A stretch of DNA of 48,376 nucleotides from Candidatus Kuenenia stuttgartensis. GTDB taxonomy: Bacteria; Planctomycetota; Planctomycetia; Pirellulales; UBA1268. The notes beneath the pieces are model-generated. The model worked only from the letters and a program-made list of their open reading frames with translations, did not search any database and was not told where the DNA came from. Where the stretch lies: the NCBI GenBank assembly GCA_945897435.1, contig CAMDFJ010000008.1, forward strand, positions 1 to 48,376. The letters run 5' to 3'. Positions 8,130 through 17,235 of the stretch are shown here, piece after piece. The first letter of the stretch is position 1; each line of letters starts with the position of its first letter. Made by a program: the position numbers and the translations under genes.

Positions 8130-9326
8130 ATGAGCCCGAACTGCCACTTTCGCATCCGCCGCCTGAAGATCCTCGCCGCCCTGCTGACGCCGCTGATCGC
8201 GGCGGTTTTCTCTTCGGTCGCCTCTGCCGCCGACGGGCAGGGACGGCTCGTCTGGTTTGGCACCTACACCGGGGGCCGCTCGCAGAGCGAAGGCATTCAT
8301 GTCTCCAGGTTCGATGACGACACCGGCAGGCTCTCGACCGTCAGGCTGGCGGCACCCGCGAAGAACCCGTCGTTTCTGGCGCTCCATCCGGCCCTCCCCG
8401 TGCTCTATGCGGTCTCGGAAACCGCCGGCAGTGACGGCAGGCCGCAGGGTGCAGTCGTCTCGTTCAGGATCGATCCCTCGACCGGGATTCTCGAGCGACA
8501 GAGCGAGCAGCCTTCCGGTGGTAGCGGCCCCTGCCATCTCTCGGTCGATCGCAGCGGCCGCGTGCTGCTTGCGGCCAACTACGGCGGTGGCAGCGTGATC
8601 TGTCTTGGACTCGAGGCCGATGGCAGCCTGCGGCCGGTCGTCCCCGGAGGCTTCCTGCAGCACGAGGGCAGCAGCCTGAACCCGAAGCGGCAGCAGGGTC
8701 CGCACGGACACTCGATCGACGCCTCGCCCGACGGCCGCTTCGCCATCAGTTGCGATCTTGGCATCGACAAGGTGCTCGTCCATGGACTCGATACCGCCGC
8801 GGCGACGCTCGCGCCGCACTCGGCTGCCAGCATGGCTCCGGCCGCCGGCCCCCGTCACTTCGCCCTCCATCCGAACGGACGGTTCGGGTACGTGGTCAAC
8901 GAACTCGATCTCACGGTGACGGCCTGCGGTTTTGATCCTTTAGCCGGGGTGCTCACACCGCTGCAGTCGCTCTCCACACTTCCTGACGGCGTCAGCGACC
9001 GGGAGGGGTTCTCGACCGCCGAGATCGCCGTTCACCCCAACGGTCAGACGGTCTATGCGTCGAACCGCGGCCACGACTCGATCGCCAGTTTTGTGATCGA
9101 CGCCCCGACGGGCCGGCTCAGCTTCCTCGGCTGCGAGCCGATCCGGGGCAAGACACCGCGACACTTCGCGATCGACCCTTCGGGGCGGCACCTGTTGGCT
9201 GCCGGACAGCATTCGGATACGGTGACCGTCTTCGCGATCGACCCGAATTCCGGCAGAATGCGATTCACCGGACAGTCGATCGATGTACCCTCTCCGGTCT
9301 GCGTGCTGTTCCACCCCTCCCGCTGA
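8130..9326 (+). CDS. Exported lactonase-family beta-propeller protein
   Basis: Seven-bladed propeller of the 6-phosphogluconolactonase/YkgB-like lactonase family (PF10282), 398 residues. The N-terminus carries a basic region (FRIRRLKI) and a hydrophobic core ending SSVASAAD, a clear signal peptide, so the protein is periplasmic. It is therefore unlikely to serve the cytoplasmic pentose-phosphate pathway. Recognisable repeats include LVWFGTYTGG, GGSGPCHLSVDRSGR, QGPHGHSIDASPDGR, AAGPRHFALHPNGR and KTPRHFAIDPSGRHLL; the repeated PRHFA and HG/H motifs are family hallmarks. ATG 8130 gives the best signal peptide; ATG 8115 is also possible. It lies 19 bases before panD on the same strand. Confidence 0.87.
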   Translation: MSPNCHFRIRRLKILAALLTPLIAAVFSSVASAADGQGRLVWFGTYTGGRSQSEGIHVSRFDDDTGRLSTVRLAAPAKNPSFLALHPALPVLYAVSETAGSDGRPQGAVVSFRIDPSTGILERQSEQPSGGSGPCHLSVDRSGRVLLAANYGGGSVICLGLEADGSLRPVVPGGFLQHEGSSLNPKRQQGPHGHSIDASPDGRFAISCDLGIDKVLVHGLDTAAATLAPHSAASMAPAAGPRHFALHPNGRFGYVVNELDLTVTACGFDPLAGVLTPLQSLSTLPDGVSDREGFSTAEIAVHPNGQTVYASNRGHDSIASFVIDAPTGRLSFLGCEPIRGKTPRHFAIDPSGRHLLAAGQHSDTVTVFAIDPNSGRMRFTGQSIDVPSPVCVLFHPSR

Positions 9327-9345
9327 CGTCGAAACATCCTGGCCG

Positions 9346-9696
9346 ATGCTCGTCTGCCGTCTCAAATCGAAGATCCACCGGGCCGTCGTCACCGCGGCGT
9401 CGATCGACTACGAGGGAAGCCTCACGATCGCGGCCGACCTCGCCCGTCAGGTGGGGCTGGCGGCCTATGAAAAGATCCTCGTCGGAAACCTGGCCAACGG
9501 GGAGCGGTTCGAGACCTATGTGATCCTCGGTCCGGAAGGATCGGGAGCGATCGAACTCAACGGAGCCACGGCCCATCTCGGCAAGCCGGGGGACCGGCTC
9601 ACGATCATGTCGTTCACCTGGCTCGATGGCTACGAGGCTGGCCGGCACACGCCTGCGGTGATCCTGCTCGACGAGCGGAATCGGGTCGTCCGCTAA
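9346..9696 (+). CDS. panD: Aspartate 1-decarboxylase
   Basis: Pyruvoyl-dependent enzyme that converts L-aspartate to beta-alanine for pantothenate and coenzyme A synthesis. The 116-residue product has the canonical self-processing site Gly24-Ser25 (YEGSLTI), the catalytic Lys9 (LKSKIHRA), and the downstream blocks ERFETYVI, GSGAIELNGATAHLGKPGD and the C-terminal VILLDERN. The length is close to the family norm. The start at 9346 puts Lys9 and Ser25 exactly at their usual numbering, which settles it against longer upstream starts. It follows the lactonase by 19 bases and converges on the CYTH gene. Confidence 0.95.
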   Translation: MLVCRLKSKIHRAVVTAASIDYEGSLTIAADLARQVGLAAYEKILVGNLANGERFETYVILGPEGSGAIELNGATAHLGKPGDRLTIMSFTWLDGYEAGRHTPAVILLDERNRVVR

Positions 9697-9711
9697 CCTC
9701 TGCCTCTCGTC

Positions 9712-10296
9712 TCAGCGGACGACAGGCCGCTGCAGCAGCAGCAACTCGAGGTAGCTGCGTCGCTCGGGCGTGCCGCAGCCGAGTTCTTCGGCGAGCGCCA
9801 GGATACAGGCCTGGGCCATCGGCACCTCGCCTTCGCGGGCCAGCAGTTCCAGTTCGACGAACTCCCCCAGACCGACGACGCTGTCGAGTGCCAGATCGAC
9901 CTCAGCCCCCTGCCAGGGCACCCTGGCAGGCGTTCGCCGCTTGGCAACCTCGAGCACGCTGCGAAAGCCGAGCGCCTCGAGGAGTTCGCTCCAGCGGTCG
10001 ATCGTCGCCGGCGGCCCGCCGGAAAGTTCGGAGGGAATCGATCCGAGCGGCAGTTCGATCTCGCGGCGTGTCTTGGTGGTGGCGTCGATCCGCGGGCCTT
10101 TCCAGGTAATGGCGACATCATCACCGACCCGCCGCAGCCGCAATGCCTCGTCGGTACGGGCGAAATCCCGGGCCGGATGGGCGAAATAGCGGTCGACCTG
10201 ATCGATCGGCTCGCCCATCCGGGCGGCGAGCGCCGTCAGCCGGCGTTCGAGCGACGCCCTTTCTGCCACCGGAAATTTGACTTCCACCTCATACAC
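9712..10296 (-). CDS. CYTH-domain protein (CyaB/class IV adenylate cyclase-like)
   Basis: Single-domain CYTH protein of 194 residues. It begins MYEVEVKFPV, giving the diagnostic ExExK (Glu3, Glu5, Lys7) that binds metal and triphosphate. Further charged strand motifs follow: ALRLRRVGDDVAITWKGP, TTKTRREIELPL, RTPARVPWQGAEVDLALDSVVGLGEFVELEL and RRSYLELLL. Family members include class IV adenylate cyclases, thiamine triphosphatases and inorganic triphosphatases, and the sequence does not decide between these. The GTG at 10296 is the start: GGAGGA lies 8 bases upstream and the conserved motif begins immediately. A longer upstream reading frame has no homology. Confidence 0.88.
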   Translation of the reverse strand: MYEVEVKFPVAERASLERRLTALAARMGEPIDQVDRYFAHPARDFARTDEALRLRRVGDDVAITWKGPRIDATTKTRREIELPLGSIPSELSGGPPATIDRWSELLEALGFRSVLEVAKRRTPARVPWQGAEVDLALDSVVGLGEFVELELLAREGEVPMAQACILALAEELGCGTPERRSYLELLLLQRPVVR

Positions 10297-10380
10297 TTGT
10301 GCGATCCTCCGCCTGTCTGACCAGACACCTTCCCCTGCCAGGTGCGACCCAGAATGCCACACGCAAGCCAACCGAGCCCG

Positions 10381-10992
10381 ATGATAGCCCGGCGGCAGCC
10401 CGCCAGGCACGCCCACCGGATTCTGATCGGACTGATCGCCGCTGCCATGCTGCCGATCGGCTGTGGTGGTCCGCCTTCCGGGCACCCCGCAATCGGCCAA
10501 ACCGTCGGCAGCCTGCCGATCGTCTCGATCCGCGAGCCGTCGAAGAATCCCCCGACGCTTGCCGGGAAGGTGACCCTGCTCAACTTCTGGGGCACCTGGT
10601 GCCCCCCCTGCCGCCGCGAACTGCCGGGCATGGCCCGGATCGCGGGCCGGCTGGCGGACGAACCGGGGTTTCAACTGATCGCCATCTCCTGCGGAGCCGG
10701 AGGCCCCGACGAGATCGACGAGATCCGCGACACCACCAAGGCCTTCCTTGCCGAACAGCGTCTTGCTCTCGACCCCTGGGCCGATCCCGACGGCATGACG
10801 CGGATGATCTTTTCCGAGGCGTTCGGTTTCTCGGCCTATCCCACGACCTATCTGATCGGCCCCGATCGCCGGATCCGGGCTGTCTGGACGGGCTTTCGCG
10901 GCCGTGACGAGGCGGAGATGGCCGCCGCCGTGGTCGAGGCCCTCAAGACGCTGACGGGTTCCGCGGCTCCTGCGGCCGCAGTCGCTCGATGA
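10381..10992 (+). CDS. TlpA/ResA-like thioredoxin-fold lipoprotein
   Basis: Envelope thiol-disulfide oxidoreductase-like protein of about 203 residues. A basic N-terminus and hydrophobic stretch end at LPIGC, a somewhat irregular lipobox with the lipidated Cys at 28. The thioredoxin domain has NFWGTWCPPCRREL with the redox pair Cys74 and Cys77, and the cis-Pro region AYPTTYLIGPDRRI. A likely role is reduction of periplasmic disulfides, for example for cytochrome c maturation, but the partner is unknown. ATG 10381 fits a normal lipoprotein signal; an upstream ATG at 10354 is in frame. Its 3' end overlaps the convergent thiE gene by 50 bases. Confidence 0.85.
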   Translation: MIARRQPARHAHRILIGLIAAAMLPIGCGGPPSGHPAIGQTVGSLPIVSIREPSKNPPTLAGKVTLLNFWGTWCPPCRRELPGMARIAGRLADEPGFQLIAISCGAGGPDEIDEIRDTTKAFLAEQRLALDPWADPDGMTRMIFSEAFGFSAYPTTYLIGPDRRIRAVWTGFRGRDEAEMAAAVVEALKTLTGSAAPAAAVAR

Positions 10993-12112
10993 AGGCCGCG
11001 GCGGCCGCGGCGGGATCGGCGGCCGAGGTCACGGCTGATGCCACGGCAACCCGCCGGTAGCCGAGGGCCGTGATCTGCTCGAGTCGATCGAGCGTGATGC
11101 CCCCGATCGCGAACGTCGGCAGTCGGATTTCGCGGGCGACTCCGACGAGGAACTCCGCCGGGGCGAAACTCTCGAACGACTTGGTCGATGACGGAAAGCA
11201 GGGGCCGATGCCGAGGTAGTCGGCCCCTTCGAGGACGGCGATCCGTGCCTCATCGAGGTCGTGTGCGGTTCTGCCGAGCAGCCCCCGCGGGCCGATCACC
11301 CGGCGGACGAGCCCGGTCGGGAGGTCGTCGGCTCCGGTGTGGGCTCCATCGGCAGAGGCCGCAACGGCGACATCGACCCGGTCGTTGACGACGACGAGGC
11401 CGGCGCCACCGTGGTGCTGACGCCGGGTGATACCGACGGCCCGTCGAACCCGATCTGCCAGCTGCGGAAGCCCGAGATCCTTGTCGCGAATCTGGAACAT
11501 CCGCACCCCCGCCTCGACAAGCGATTCGACAAGCCGCTCGAAGACGTGGGCATCGGCACGGCCGTCGAGCAGCACGCAGAGCGTGATGCCCCGCAGCCGC
11601 TCGGTCGAACGCGCCGTGCCGAGGGCGGCCCGCTCCAAGACGTAGAGTCGGTAGCGGATCTGCTCGAACCGTGCCGCAACCGCTGGTGCCAGCATCCGGG
11701 CGCATTCCTGCAGGCTGCGGAGCGACTGGCCGGCGCGGGCGGCGTTGGCGGCGATGATGTCATCGACAGTCGCCCGGGGCAGGGCCGCGTCGGCCTCGGC
11801 ACCGGCTCCGACGTCGCCCCCGACATCCCGCGCGGCCTGACGCAGAGCGAGTTCCGGCTCCACCAGAACCGCGGCCAGATCATGCCGCAGCTGCTTCGCG
11901 AGCCCCGTGAGATGGGCATCGTCGAGGGCGAACCGGACGATGTCCTCGACGACCCGCAGGGCCTCGCCCGCCCGATTGGCCGAGGCATCGATTGCCCGCC
12001 AGACTCCGGCCCCGGTTCCGGTCACCTCTCCGGGCTGCTCGAATCGGGCGAACTCCCGCCGCTGCTCTGCCGCGGCCTGCGTGTCTGGGTTGTCTGCCAC
12101 CGCTTGCTCCAT
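10943..12112 (-). CDS. thiE: Thiamine-phosphate synthase with N-terminal ThiD2-type domain
   Basis: Two-domain thiamine-synthesis protein of 389 residues. Residues about 33-185 match the ThiD2-type domain (RAIDASANRAGEALRVVEDI, ARAGQSLRSLQECARML), proposed elsewhere to replace ThiD, the HMP-phosphate kinase. Residues about 190-385 are ThiE, the TIM barrel that couples HMP-pyrophosphate with thiazole phosphate. Its motifs are MFQIRDKD, VVVNDRVDVAVAASADGAH, YLGIGPCFPSSTKS and FAIGGIT. The usual HLGQ after ADG reads HTGA, a small deviation. ATG 12112 is preferred; longer in-frame starts up to 12256 add unconserved sequence and would run against the divergent gene at 12277. No TPP riboswitch was recognised in the short upstream region. 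Confidence 0.88.
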   Translation of the reverse strand: MEQAVADNPDTQAAAEQRREFARFEQPGEVTGTGAGVWRAIDASANRAGEALRVVEDIVRFALDDAHLTGLAKQLRHDLAAVLVEPELALRQAARDVGGDVGAGAEADAALPRATVDDIIAANAARAGQSLRSLQECARMLAPAVAARFEQIRYRLYVLERAALGTARSTERLRGITLCVLLDGRADAHVFERLVESLVEAGVRMFQIRDKDLGLPQLADRVRRAVGITRRQHHGGAGLVVVNDRVDVAVAASADGAHTGADDLPTGLVRRVIGPRGLLGRTAHDLDEARIAVLEGADYLGIGPCFPSSTKSFESFAPAEFLVGVAREIRLPTFAIGGITLDRLEQITALGYRRVAVASAVTSAADPAAAAAAFIERLRPQEPRNPSAS

Positions 12113-12276
12113 TCGCCTGTTCACCGAACCCGCAGATTCCCCGGCTTCCGCCCGGGGATTCCGCAGCCTCTGTTGTAGCCCGTGGACGCCTTGGAGAAAT
12201 CTCCGCCCGTTCCTACACTCCCGCCCCCACTCCGTCGGTGTCATTCGTTCCCGCACGCCCGCAGAGGATCCTCGCG

Positions 12277-12897
12277 GTGGCAGCCCTCCGATACCTCACG
12301 CTGCTCTGGCCCGGCATGCCCTGGCTCTGGCTCCGCGGCAGCAGGGCCGGCCTCGTGCTCGCCCTCGCCTTCGCGATCGTGCTCGACGTGGCGATCCTGA
12401 CCACCTGGATCTGGTCGGACCTCGTCGATGCGGGCGTTCCCATCGGGCTCTGGGCCGCGGCGGCCGCGGTCTGGATCATCGCCAGCGTTTCGGCCCTGTC
12501 GGCATTTCCGACGCCGCTGCGAACCCGCCGAAACGCCGCCACCGACGGGCTCTTCGTCGAGGCCCGCGACGCCTATCTGGCCCGCGACTGGCTCAAGGCG
12601 GAGACCAAGCTGCGGGCCCTGCTCGTGGTCGCCCCGACCGATGGCGAGGCACAGCTGCTGCTCGCGACACTCTTCCGCCGTGCGGGAAGGCTCGCCGAAG
12701 CCCGGACCGCTCTCGACAAACTTGCCCGCAGCGATTCCGGCGCGGCATGGGCCTCGGCGATCAACCGGGAACGAACGCGAATCGCAGCCGGGGCCAGCAG
12801 GCCGGCCGACGCAAAACCGGACCTGGGCCCGCAGCCAGCCATCCTCGCCCTCGACCGCCCCACGGCGGAGGGCGAACCCGACTCACTGGCGGCCTAG
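12277..12897 (+). CDS. Membrane-anchored protein with TPR-like C-terminal domain
   Basis: 206-residue protein with two N-terminal hydrophobic segments (about 25-45 and 55-75). A soluble helical domain follows, containing ARDAYLARDWLKAETKLRALLVVAPTDGEAQLLLATLFRRAGRLAEARTALDKL read in segments. That is two tandem TPR-like helix pairs with the usual A/G/L spacing. The C-terminal 30 residues are Ala/Pro-rich. The GTG at 12277 is chosen because AGAGGA lies 8 bases before it and the hydrophobic region starts right after. It precedes clpC by 214 bases on the same strand. No specific function can be assigned; it could be a scaffold. Confidence 0.72.
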   Translation: MAALRYLTLLWPGMPWLWLRGSRAGLVLALAFAIVLDVAILTTWIWSDLVDAGVPIGLWAAAAAVWIIASVSALSAFPTPLRTRRNAATDGLFVEARDAYLARDWLKAETKLRALLVVAPTDGEAQLLLATLFRRAGRLAEARTALDKLARSDSGAAWASAINRERTRIAAGASRPADAKPDLGPQPAILALDRPTAEGEPDSLAA

Positions 12898-13019
12898 TCG
12901 CATGCCGAAGCCGACGGGCGGCCTCGAAAAAGTCGGTTTTGCCCCGAAATGCCACTCTGCCGCGACGGGCGACGCCGGCCCTCCTACAATCTCGCACGGG
13001 TGGAATCAGGACCGCCGTT

Positions 13020-13035
13020 TGGCGTAAGGTTTGCA
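13020..13035 (+). promoter_or_regulatory. Candidate sigma-54 (-24/-12) promoter before clpC
   Basis: TGGCGTAAGGTTTGCA has GG at 13021-13022 and GC at 13033-13034, the obligatory 12-base spacing of sigma-54 promoters. TGGC and TTGCA match the consensus; the ACG after TGGC does not. Transcription would begin near 13046, about 65 bases before the clpC ATG. It is a weaker match than the site at 23420. Confidence 0.35.
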
Positions 13036-13111
13036 CCATTTCAATCTCTCGATTGGCCGGCTGCCGGAATGGCATCCCCGGCCGGTGATGAATCCCGCGA
13101 AGGAACAGCAC

Positions 13112-15658
13112 ATGTACGAGCGTTTCACCGACCGTGCCCGAAAAGTGATGCAGCTGGCCAATCAGGAGGCCCAGCGGTTCAACCATGAGTACATCGGCAC
13201 GGAGCATGTCCTTCTCGGTCTGATCAAGGAGGGGAGCGGCGTGGCGGCGAACGTCCTCAAAAACCTCGACATCGACCTGCGGAAGATCCGCATGGAGGTC
13301 GAAAAACTCGTCCAGAGCGGCCCGGACATGGTCACCATGGGGAAACTGCCCCAGACCCCCCGGGCGAAGAAGGTGATCGAATATTCGATGGAGGAGGCCC
13401 GCAACCTCAACCATAACTACGTCGGCACGGAGCACATCCTGCTCGGACTGCTCCGGGAGCAGGAGGGGGTCGCCGCGCAGGTGCTGATGAACCTCGGCCT
13501 CAAACTCGAGGACGTCCGCGAGGAGGTCCTCAACCTGCTTGGCCACGGCATGGAGAATGAGGGAGGCGAACGGGCCGGGATGGGCGGCCGGCAGACGGCC
13601 GGTGCCGGAGCCGGCGGCGGCGAAACATCGACCAAGGGCGGCAAGAGCAAGACCCCTGCCCTCGACAGCTTCGGCCGCGACCTCACCGAACTCGCCCGTC
13701 AGGGAAAACTCGACCCGGTGATCGGCCGCGAGAAGGAGATCGAGCGGGCGATCCAGATCCTCTGCCGTCGCACCAAGAACAATCCCGTTCTCCTCGGCGA
13801 GGCGGGTGTGGGCAAAACGGCGATCGTCGAGGGCTTCGCCCAGCGGGTGGTCGACGGCAACGTGCCCGAACTGCTTGCCGACAGGCGGATCGTCGTCCTC
13901 GACCTGGCGATGATGGTCGCCGGCACCAAGTACCGCGGCCAATTCGAGGAGCGGATCAAGGCGGTGATGAACGAGGTCCGCCGGGCCAAAAATACGATCC
14001 TTTTCATCGACGAACTCCACACGCTCGTCGGTGCCGGCGGTGCCGAGGGGGCGATCGACGCCTCGAACGTGCTCAAGCCGGCACTCGCCCGCGGCGAGAT
14101 CCAGTGCATCGGCGCCACCACGCTCGACGAGTATCGCAAGTACATCGAGAAGGATTCGGCCCTCGACCGCCGGTTTCAGATCATCATGATCGAGCCGGCC
14201 AGCAAGGCCGAGGCCGTGGAGATCCTCAAGGGTCTTCGCGACCGCTACGAGTCGCACCATCGTGTTCAAATCACGAACGAGGCCCTCGAGAGCGCCGTCG
14301 AACTCTCGAGCCGCTACATCACCGGCCGCTGCCTCCCCGACAAGGCGATCGACGTGATCGACGAGGCGGGGGCCCGCGTCCGCCTCAAGGCGATGACCAA
14401 GCCGCCAGATCTCAAGGAGATCGACGAGGAGGTCGAGAAGCTCAACAAGGAGAAGGAGGAGGCGGTCGCCAATCAGGATTTCGAGAAGGCGGCGGCCCTC
14501 CGAGATCAGGCTGACAAGCTCAAGAAGAAGAAGCAGTCGATGACCCGCGACTGGCGGGACAAGAGCCGTGAGGCCGACGGCGTCGTCGATGAGGAGGTCG
14601 TGGCGGAGGTCGTCTCCAAGATGACCGGCATCCCGCTGACCCGGATGAGCACCGAGGATCAGGCCCGACTGATGGGCATGGAAGACGAACTCCACAAGAA
14701 GGTCATCGGTCAGGACGCCGCGATCAAGAGCGTCTCGAAGGCGGTTCGTCGCAGCCGCTCCGGCCTCAAGGATCCGAAGCGGCCGATCGGTTCGTTCGTC
14801 TTCGCGGGCCCCACCGGCGTCGGCAAGACGCTGCTCGCCAAGGCGCTGGCCCAGTTCATGTTCGGCGATGCCGATGCGCTGATCCAGATCGACATGAGCG
14901 AATACATGGAGAAGCACAACGTCAGCCGTCTGATCGGTGCCCCGCCGGGCTATGTCGGCTTCGAGGAGGGCGGCCAGCTGACCGAGAAAATCAGAAGGCG
15001 TCCTTATGCCGTGGTGTTGCTCGACGAGATCGAAAAGGCCCATCCCGACGTGTTCAACATGCTGCTGCAGGTGATGGAGGAGGGTCGACTCACCGATTCC
15101 TTCGGTCGCAACGTCGACTTCCGCAACACGATCATCATCATGACGACCAATGCGGGTGCCGAGGCGATCAAGAACGAGTCGGCCTTCGGCTTCCAAAAGC
15201 CGGACGACGACGCCAGCTACGACAGCATGAAGGGCCGCGTCAACGAGCGGATCGAGAAGGTGTTTCGGCCCGAGTTCCTCAACCGTCTCGACGACGTGAT
15301 CGTGTTCCACCACCTCACGGTCGACGACCTCAAGAAGGTCATCGACATCGAGCTGGCCAAGGTTCGCGAACGCCTCGGCGAGCGCGGCCTCAAGCTGGAA
15401 CTCACCGAAGAGGCCAAGAAGTTCCTCATCAAGAAGGGCTCGGATACCGACTTCGGCGCCCGTCCGCTGCGTCGGGCACTCGAGAACTACATCGAGGATC
15501 CGGTCTCCGAAGAACTGCTCAAGGGCGAGTTCCAGGGCAAGGACACGATCCAGGTCGACTGCACCGAGGTCGCCGGCAAGAAGCAGCTCGTCTTCAAGGG
15601 GATCGCTACGGCCGAACCGGTCGCTGCAGGTCCGACCGGCGAGTCTTCCGCCTCGTAG
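13112..15658 (+). CDS. clpC: ATP-dependent Clp protease ATP-binding subunit ClpC
   Basis: Hsp100 AAA+ unfoldase of 848 residues that feeds substrates to ClpP. Domains in order: two Clp-N repeats (residues 1-150; [12 protein letters not shown], and the repeated [14 protein letters not shown]), a Gly/Ala/Lys-rich linker, AAA-1 with Walker A GEAGVGKT at 229-236 and Walker B ILFIDELH, a UVR-like middle segment ([20 protein letters not shown]), AAA-2 with GPTGVGKT at 566-573 and [13 protein letters not shown], and the D2-small domain. The length is normal for ClpC. The ATG at 13112 has AAGGA 7 bases upstream. No ctsR or mcsAB genes adjoin it, so the Gram-positive regulatory context is absent. Confidence 0.96.
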   Translation: MYERFTDRARKVMQLANQEAQRFNHEYIGTEHVLLGLIKEGSGVAANVLKNLDIDLRKIRMEVEKLVQSGPDMVTMGKLPQTPRAKKVIEYSMEEARNLNHNYVGTEHILLGLLREQEGVAAQVLMNLGLKLEDVREEVLNLLGHGMENEGGERAGMGGRQTAGAGAGGGETSTKGGKSKTPALDSFGRDLTELARQGKLDPVIGREKEIERAIQILCRRTKNNPVLLGEAGVGKTAIVEGFAQRVVDGNVPELLADRRIVVLDLAMMVAGTKYRGQFEERIKAVMNEVRRAKNTILFIDELHTLVGAGGAEGAIDASNVLKPALARGEIQCIGATTLDEYRKYIEKDSALDRRFQIIMIEPASKAEAVEILKGLRDRYESHHRVQITNEALESAVELSSRYITGRCLPDKAIDVIDEAGARVRLKAMTKPPDLKEIDEEVEKLNKEKEEAVANQDFEKAAALRDQADKLKKKKQSMTRDWRDKSREADGVVDEEVVAEVVSKMTGIPLTRMSTEDQARLMGMEDELHKKVIGQDAAIKSVSKAVRRSRSGLKDPKRPIGSFVFAGPTGVGKTLLAKALAQFMFGDADALIQIDMSEYMEKHNVSRLIGAPPGYVGFEEGGQLTEKIRRRPYAVVLLDEIEKAHPDVFNMLLQVMEEGRLTDSFGRNVDFRNTIIIMTTNAGAEAIKNESAFGFQKPDDDASYDSMKGRVNERIEKVFRPEFLNRLDDVIVFHHLTVDDLKKVIDIELAKVRERLGERGLKLELTEEAKKFLIKKGSDTDFGARPLRRALENYIEDPVSEELLKGEFQGKDTIQVDCTEVAGKKQLVFKGIATAEPVAAGPTGESSAS

Positions 15659-15686
15659 CAGCGTCGCCTCTCAGCCCGATAGTTCT

Positions 15687-15720
15687 CGGCCGTGGCAGCC
15701 GGATACAGCTGCCACGGCCG
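15687..15720. terminator. Strong bidirectional hairpin between clpC and the zinc-ribbon gene
   Basis: CGGCCGTGGCAGC and GCTGCCACGGCCG form a perfect 13-bp stem with an 8-base loop (CGGATACA). It lies 29 bases after the clpC stop and 12 bases beyond the end of the convergent small gene. No U-tract follows on either strand, so it may act by structure alone. Confidence 0.8.
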
Positions 15721-15731
15721 GAGGGGCTGCG

Positions 15732-15947
15732 TCAGCTGGATTTCCTGGAGAGCGAGTTCAGCGCCTTCGTGAGCTTGCGTTCGGAAGGGTCCCTCTTGGC
15801 GGGCAGTTTTTCCAGGGCCCGTTCCAGTCGGCGGCAGCGGCCGCAGAGCCTGTCTTTGAAGCAGGGCTCTTCCGCCCGGTACTCCTTGCTGCGGCCACAC
15901 GAGACACAGGTGTACGACCAGGAAAACCTGCTCTGCAACTTCTTCAT
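15732..15947 (-). CDS. Small zinc-ribbon-like protein
   Basis: 71-residue basic protein. The N-terminal half has CVSC and, about 20 residues on, CGRC, plus one further Cys (EEPC) between them: a probable treble-clef or zinc-ribbon site. The C-terminal half is a charged helix (RRLERALEKL ... RKLTKALNSL). The start is well supported: GAGGTG lies 7 bases before the ATG. Small basic zinc ribbons often bind nucleic acid or act as ribosome-associated factors, but I do not recognise this family. It converges on clpC, with a strong hairpin between the two stops. Confidence 0.7.
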   Translation of the reverse strand: MKKLQSRFSWSYTCVSCGRSKEYRAEEPCFKDRLCGRCRRLERALEKLPAKRDPSERKLTKALNSLSRKSS

Positions 15948-16173
15948 CGTGGTTCACCTCGCTTCGTTCGGTCGGTTCGACCAATTGTCCAGCAGGACCT
16001 TCGTTCCGCCCTGCGGGATTCGGATACGGGTTCCAGGCCGGCATTGTTCGGCATGAACTGTCGAAAATGGCCTCGGGACCGAGGCTGGAAGTCGCGACGG
16101 TGTGGAATTAGGCTCACACGCTGGTAGCGGTGCGAACCGCTGCGAAACGAAGCCCGCACCCGCTGATTCGCTG

Positions 16174-17235
16174 ATGCCCCGATTGACCACACGTTTCAGA
16201 GTCTGGTTCTTGGTCGTCTGGCTCGTCGTGCCGGCCTGCGGGCCAGGCAGCCCCCGTCCCCCCGCCTCGAAGGCCACGCTTCAGCCGCCGGCAGCCGGTC
16301 ATGCCCTGGGCCTCTATCCGACATCGGCCTACACCCGGCTCCTCGGCCGGCCGGCTCCGGCGCTCTCGGTCTCCCACTGGACGGCCGGAGACGATACGGC
16401 ATGCAGTCCGTTCGAAACCTTCGAACGGGGCCGGGTCCATCTGATCGCATTCTGGGCCACCTGGTGCCCGCTCTGCCGGGAGGCCCTGCCTGAACTTGCA
16501 GGACTGCTGCAGCAGGAAGACCTACGGGATGTGGCCGTCATCGCGGTGACCCACGAATCGCCTGACGATGTCCGGCAGTTTCTCGCCAGCGACGACGAGG
16601 CGGTCCGGCCGGCCACCGAGGTGGCGAAAAAGTGCTGCATTGCGATCGACCCTGACGAATCGGTCCACCGCGACTACATGGAGGCGGTGGATGAAACCGG
16701 GATTCCGACGGTGTTCATCGTCGGCCGCGGAGGCCTGGTTGAATGGATCGGCCACCCGTCGGAGATCGCTTCACCGCTGCAACGTGTGGTCGAGGGAACC
16801 TGGGATCGCGCGGCCTTCATCGCCGAGCGTGCCCGGATCGAACCGATCCGGGCACGGATGGCAAAGATCGTCGAACGCAGCCAGGAAAAGAATCCTGCCG
16901 AGGCGGTCGCGGACCTGCGGAACTTCGCGGCCACAGAACGTGACGACGCCGAGACACTCAACGAGATCGGCTGGCTGGTGGTCGAGTTTGCCGAAGACAA
17001 GCCGCTCCCGGCCGAGATCGTCTCGACGGCGATCGCAGCCGTGCAGCGGAGCCTGGCGATCGCTCCCGACGATGGCAACACGCTCGACACGCTGGCCCAC
17101 CTGCAACGGATGCAGGGAAAGCGTGAGGCCGCCATCGAGACGGCAAAACGGGCGCTCGAGCGGCCCGGCCCGCATGTCGAGGCGACGCGAAGGTTTCTCC
17201 GCGAACTCGATCCACCGGTACCGACCGGGGGCTGA
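16174..17235 (+). CDS. TlpA-like thioredoxin lipoprotein with helical C-terminal extension
   Basis: 353-residue predicted lipoprotein. The N-terminal basic/hydrophobic stretch ends VVPAC, with lipidated Cys22. A thioredoxin domain occupies about 55-215 with AFWATWCPLC (W97, C98, C101) and the cis-Pro segment TGIPTVFIVGRGG. Residues about 230-350 are helical and TPR-like (DAETLNEIGWLVVEFA, AIAAVQRSLAIAPDDGNTLDTLAHLQ, KREAAIETAKRALE). Fusion to TPR-like repeats suggests a protein-binding scaffold on the periplasmic face. ATG 16174 gives the lipoprotein signal; an upstream in-frame ATG at 16102 would bury it. It is 120 bases before mlaE, so co-transcription is possible but not shown. Confidence 0.83.
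   Translation: MPRLTTRFRVWFLVVWLVVPACGPGSPRPPASKATLQPPAAGHALGLYPTSAYTRLLGRPAPALSVSHWTAGDDTACSPFETFERGRVHLIAFWATWCPLCREALPELAGLLQQEDLRDVAVIAVTHESPDDVRQFLASDDEAVRPATEVAKKCCIAIDPDESVHRDYMEAVDETGIPTVFIVGRGGLVEWIGHPSEIASPLQRVVEGTWDRAAFIAERARIEPIRARMAKIVERSQEKNPAEAVADLRNFAATERDDAETLNEIGWLVVEFAEDKPLPAEIVSTAIAAVQRSLAIAPDDGNTLDTLAHLQRMQGKREAAIETAKRALERPGPHVEATRRFLRELDPPVPTGG

Noticed and set aside
8119-8134. TTGGCAAAGCATGAGC as a sigma-54 promoter for the lactonase gene
   Set aside because: GG and GC spacing is close but it overlaps the proposed start codon and lacks the conserved TTGC element.
12761-15313. 850-codon open frame antisense to clpC
   Set aside because: It is a shadow of the well-supported clpC frame. 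Its composition is low-complexity (Asp/Leu/Arg/His-rich) with no domain, as expected from reverse reading of high-G+C codons.
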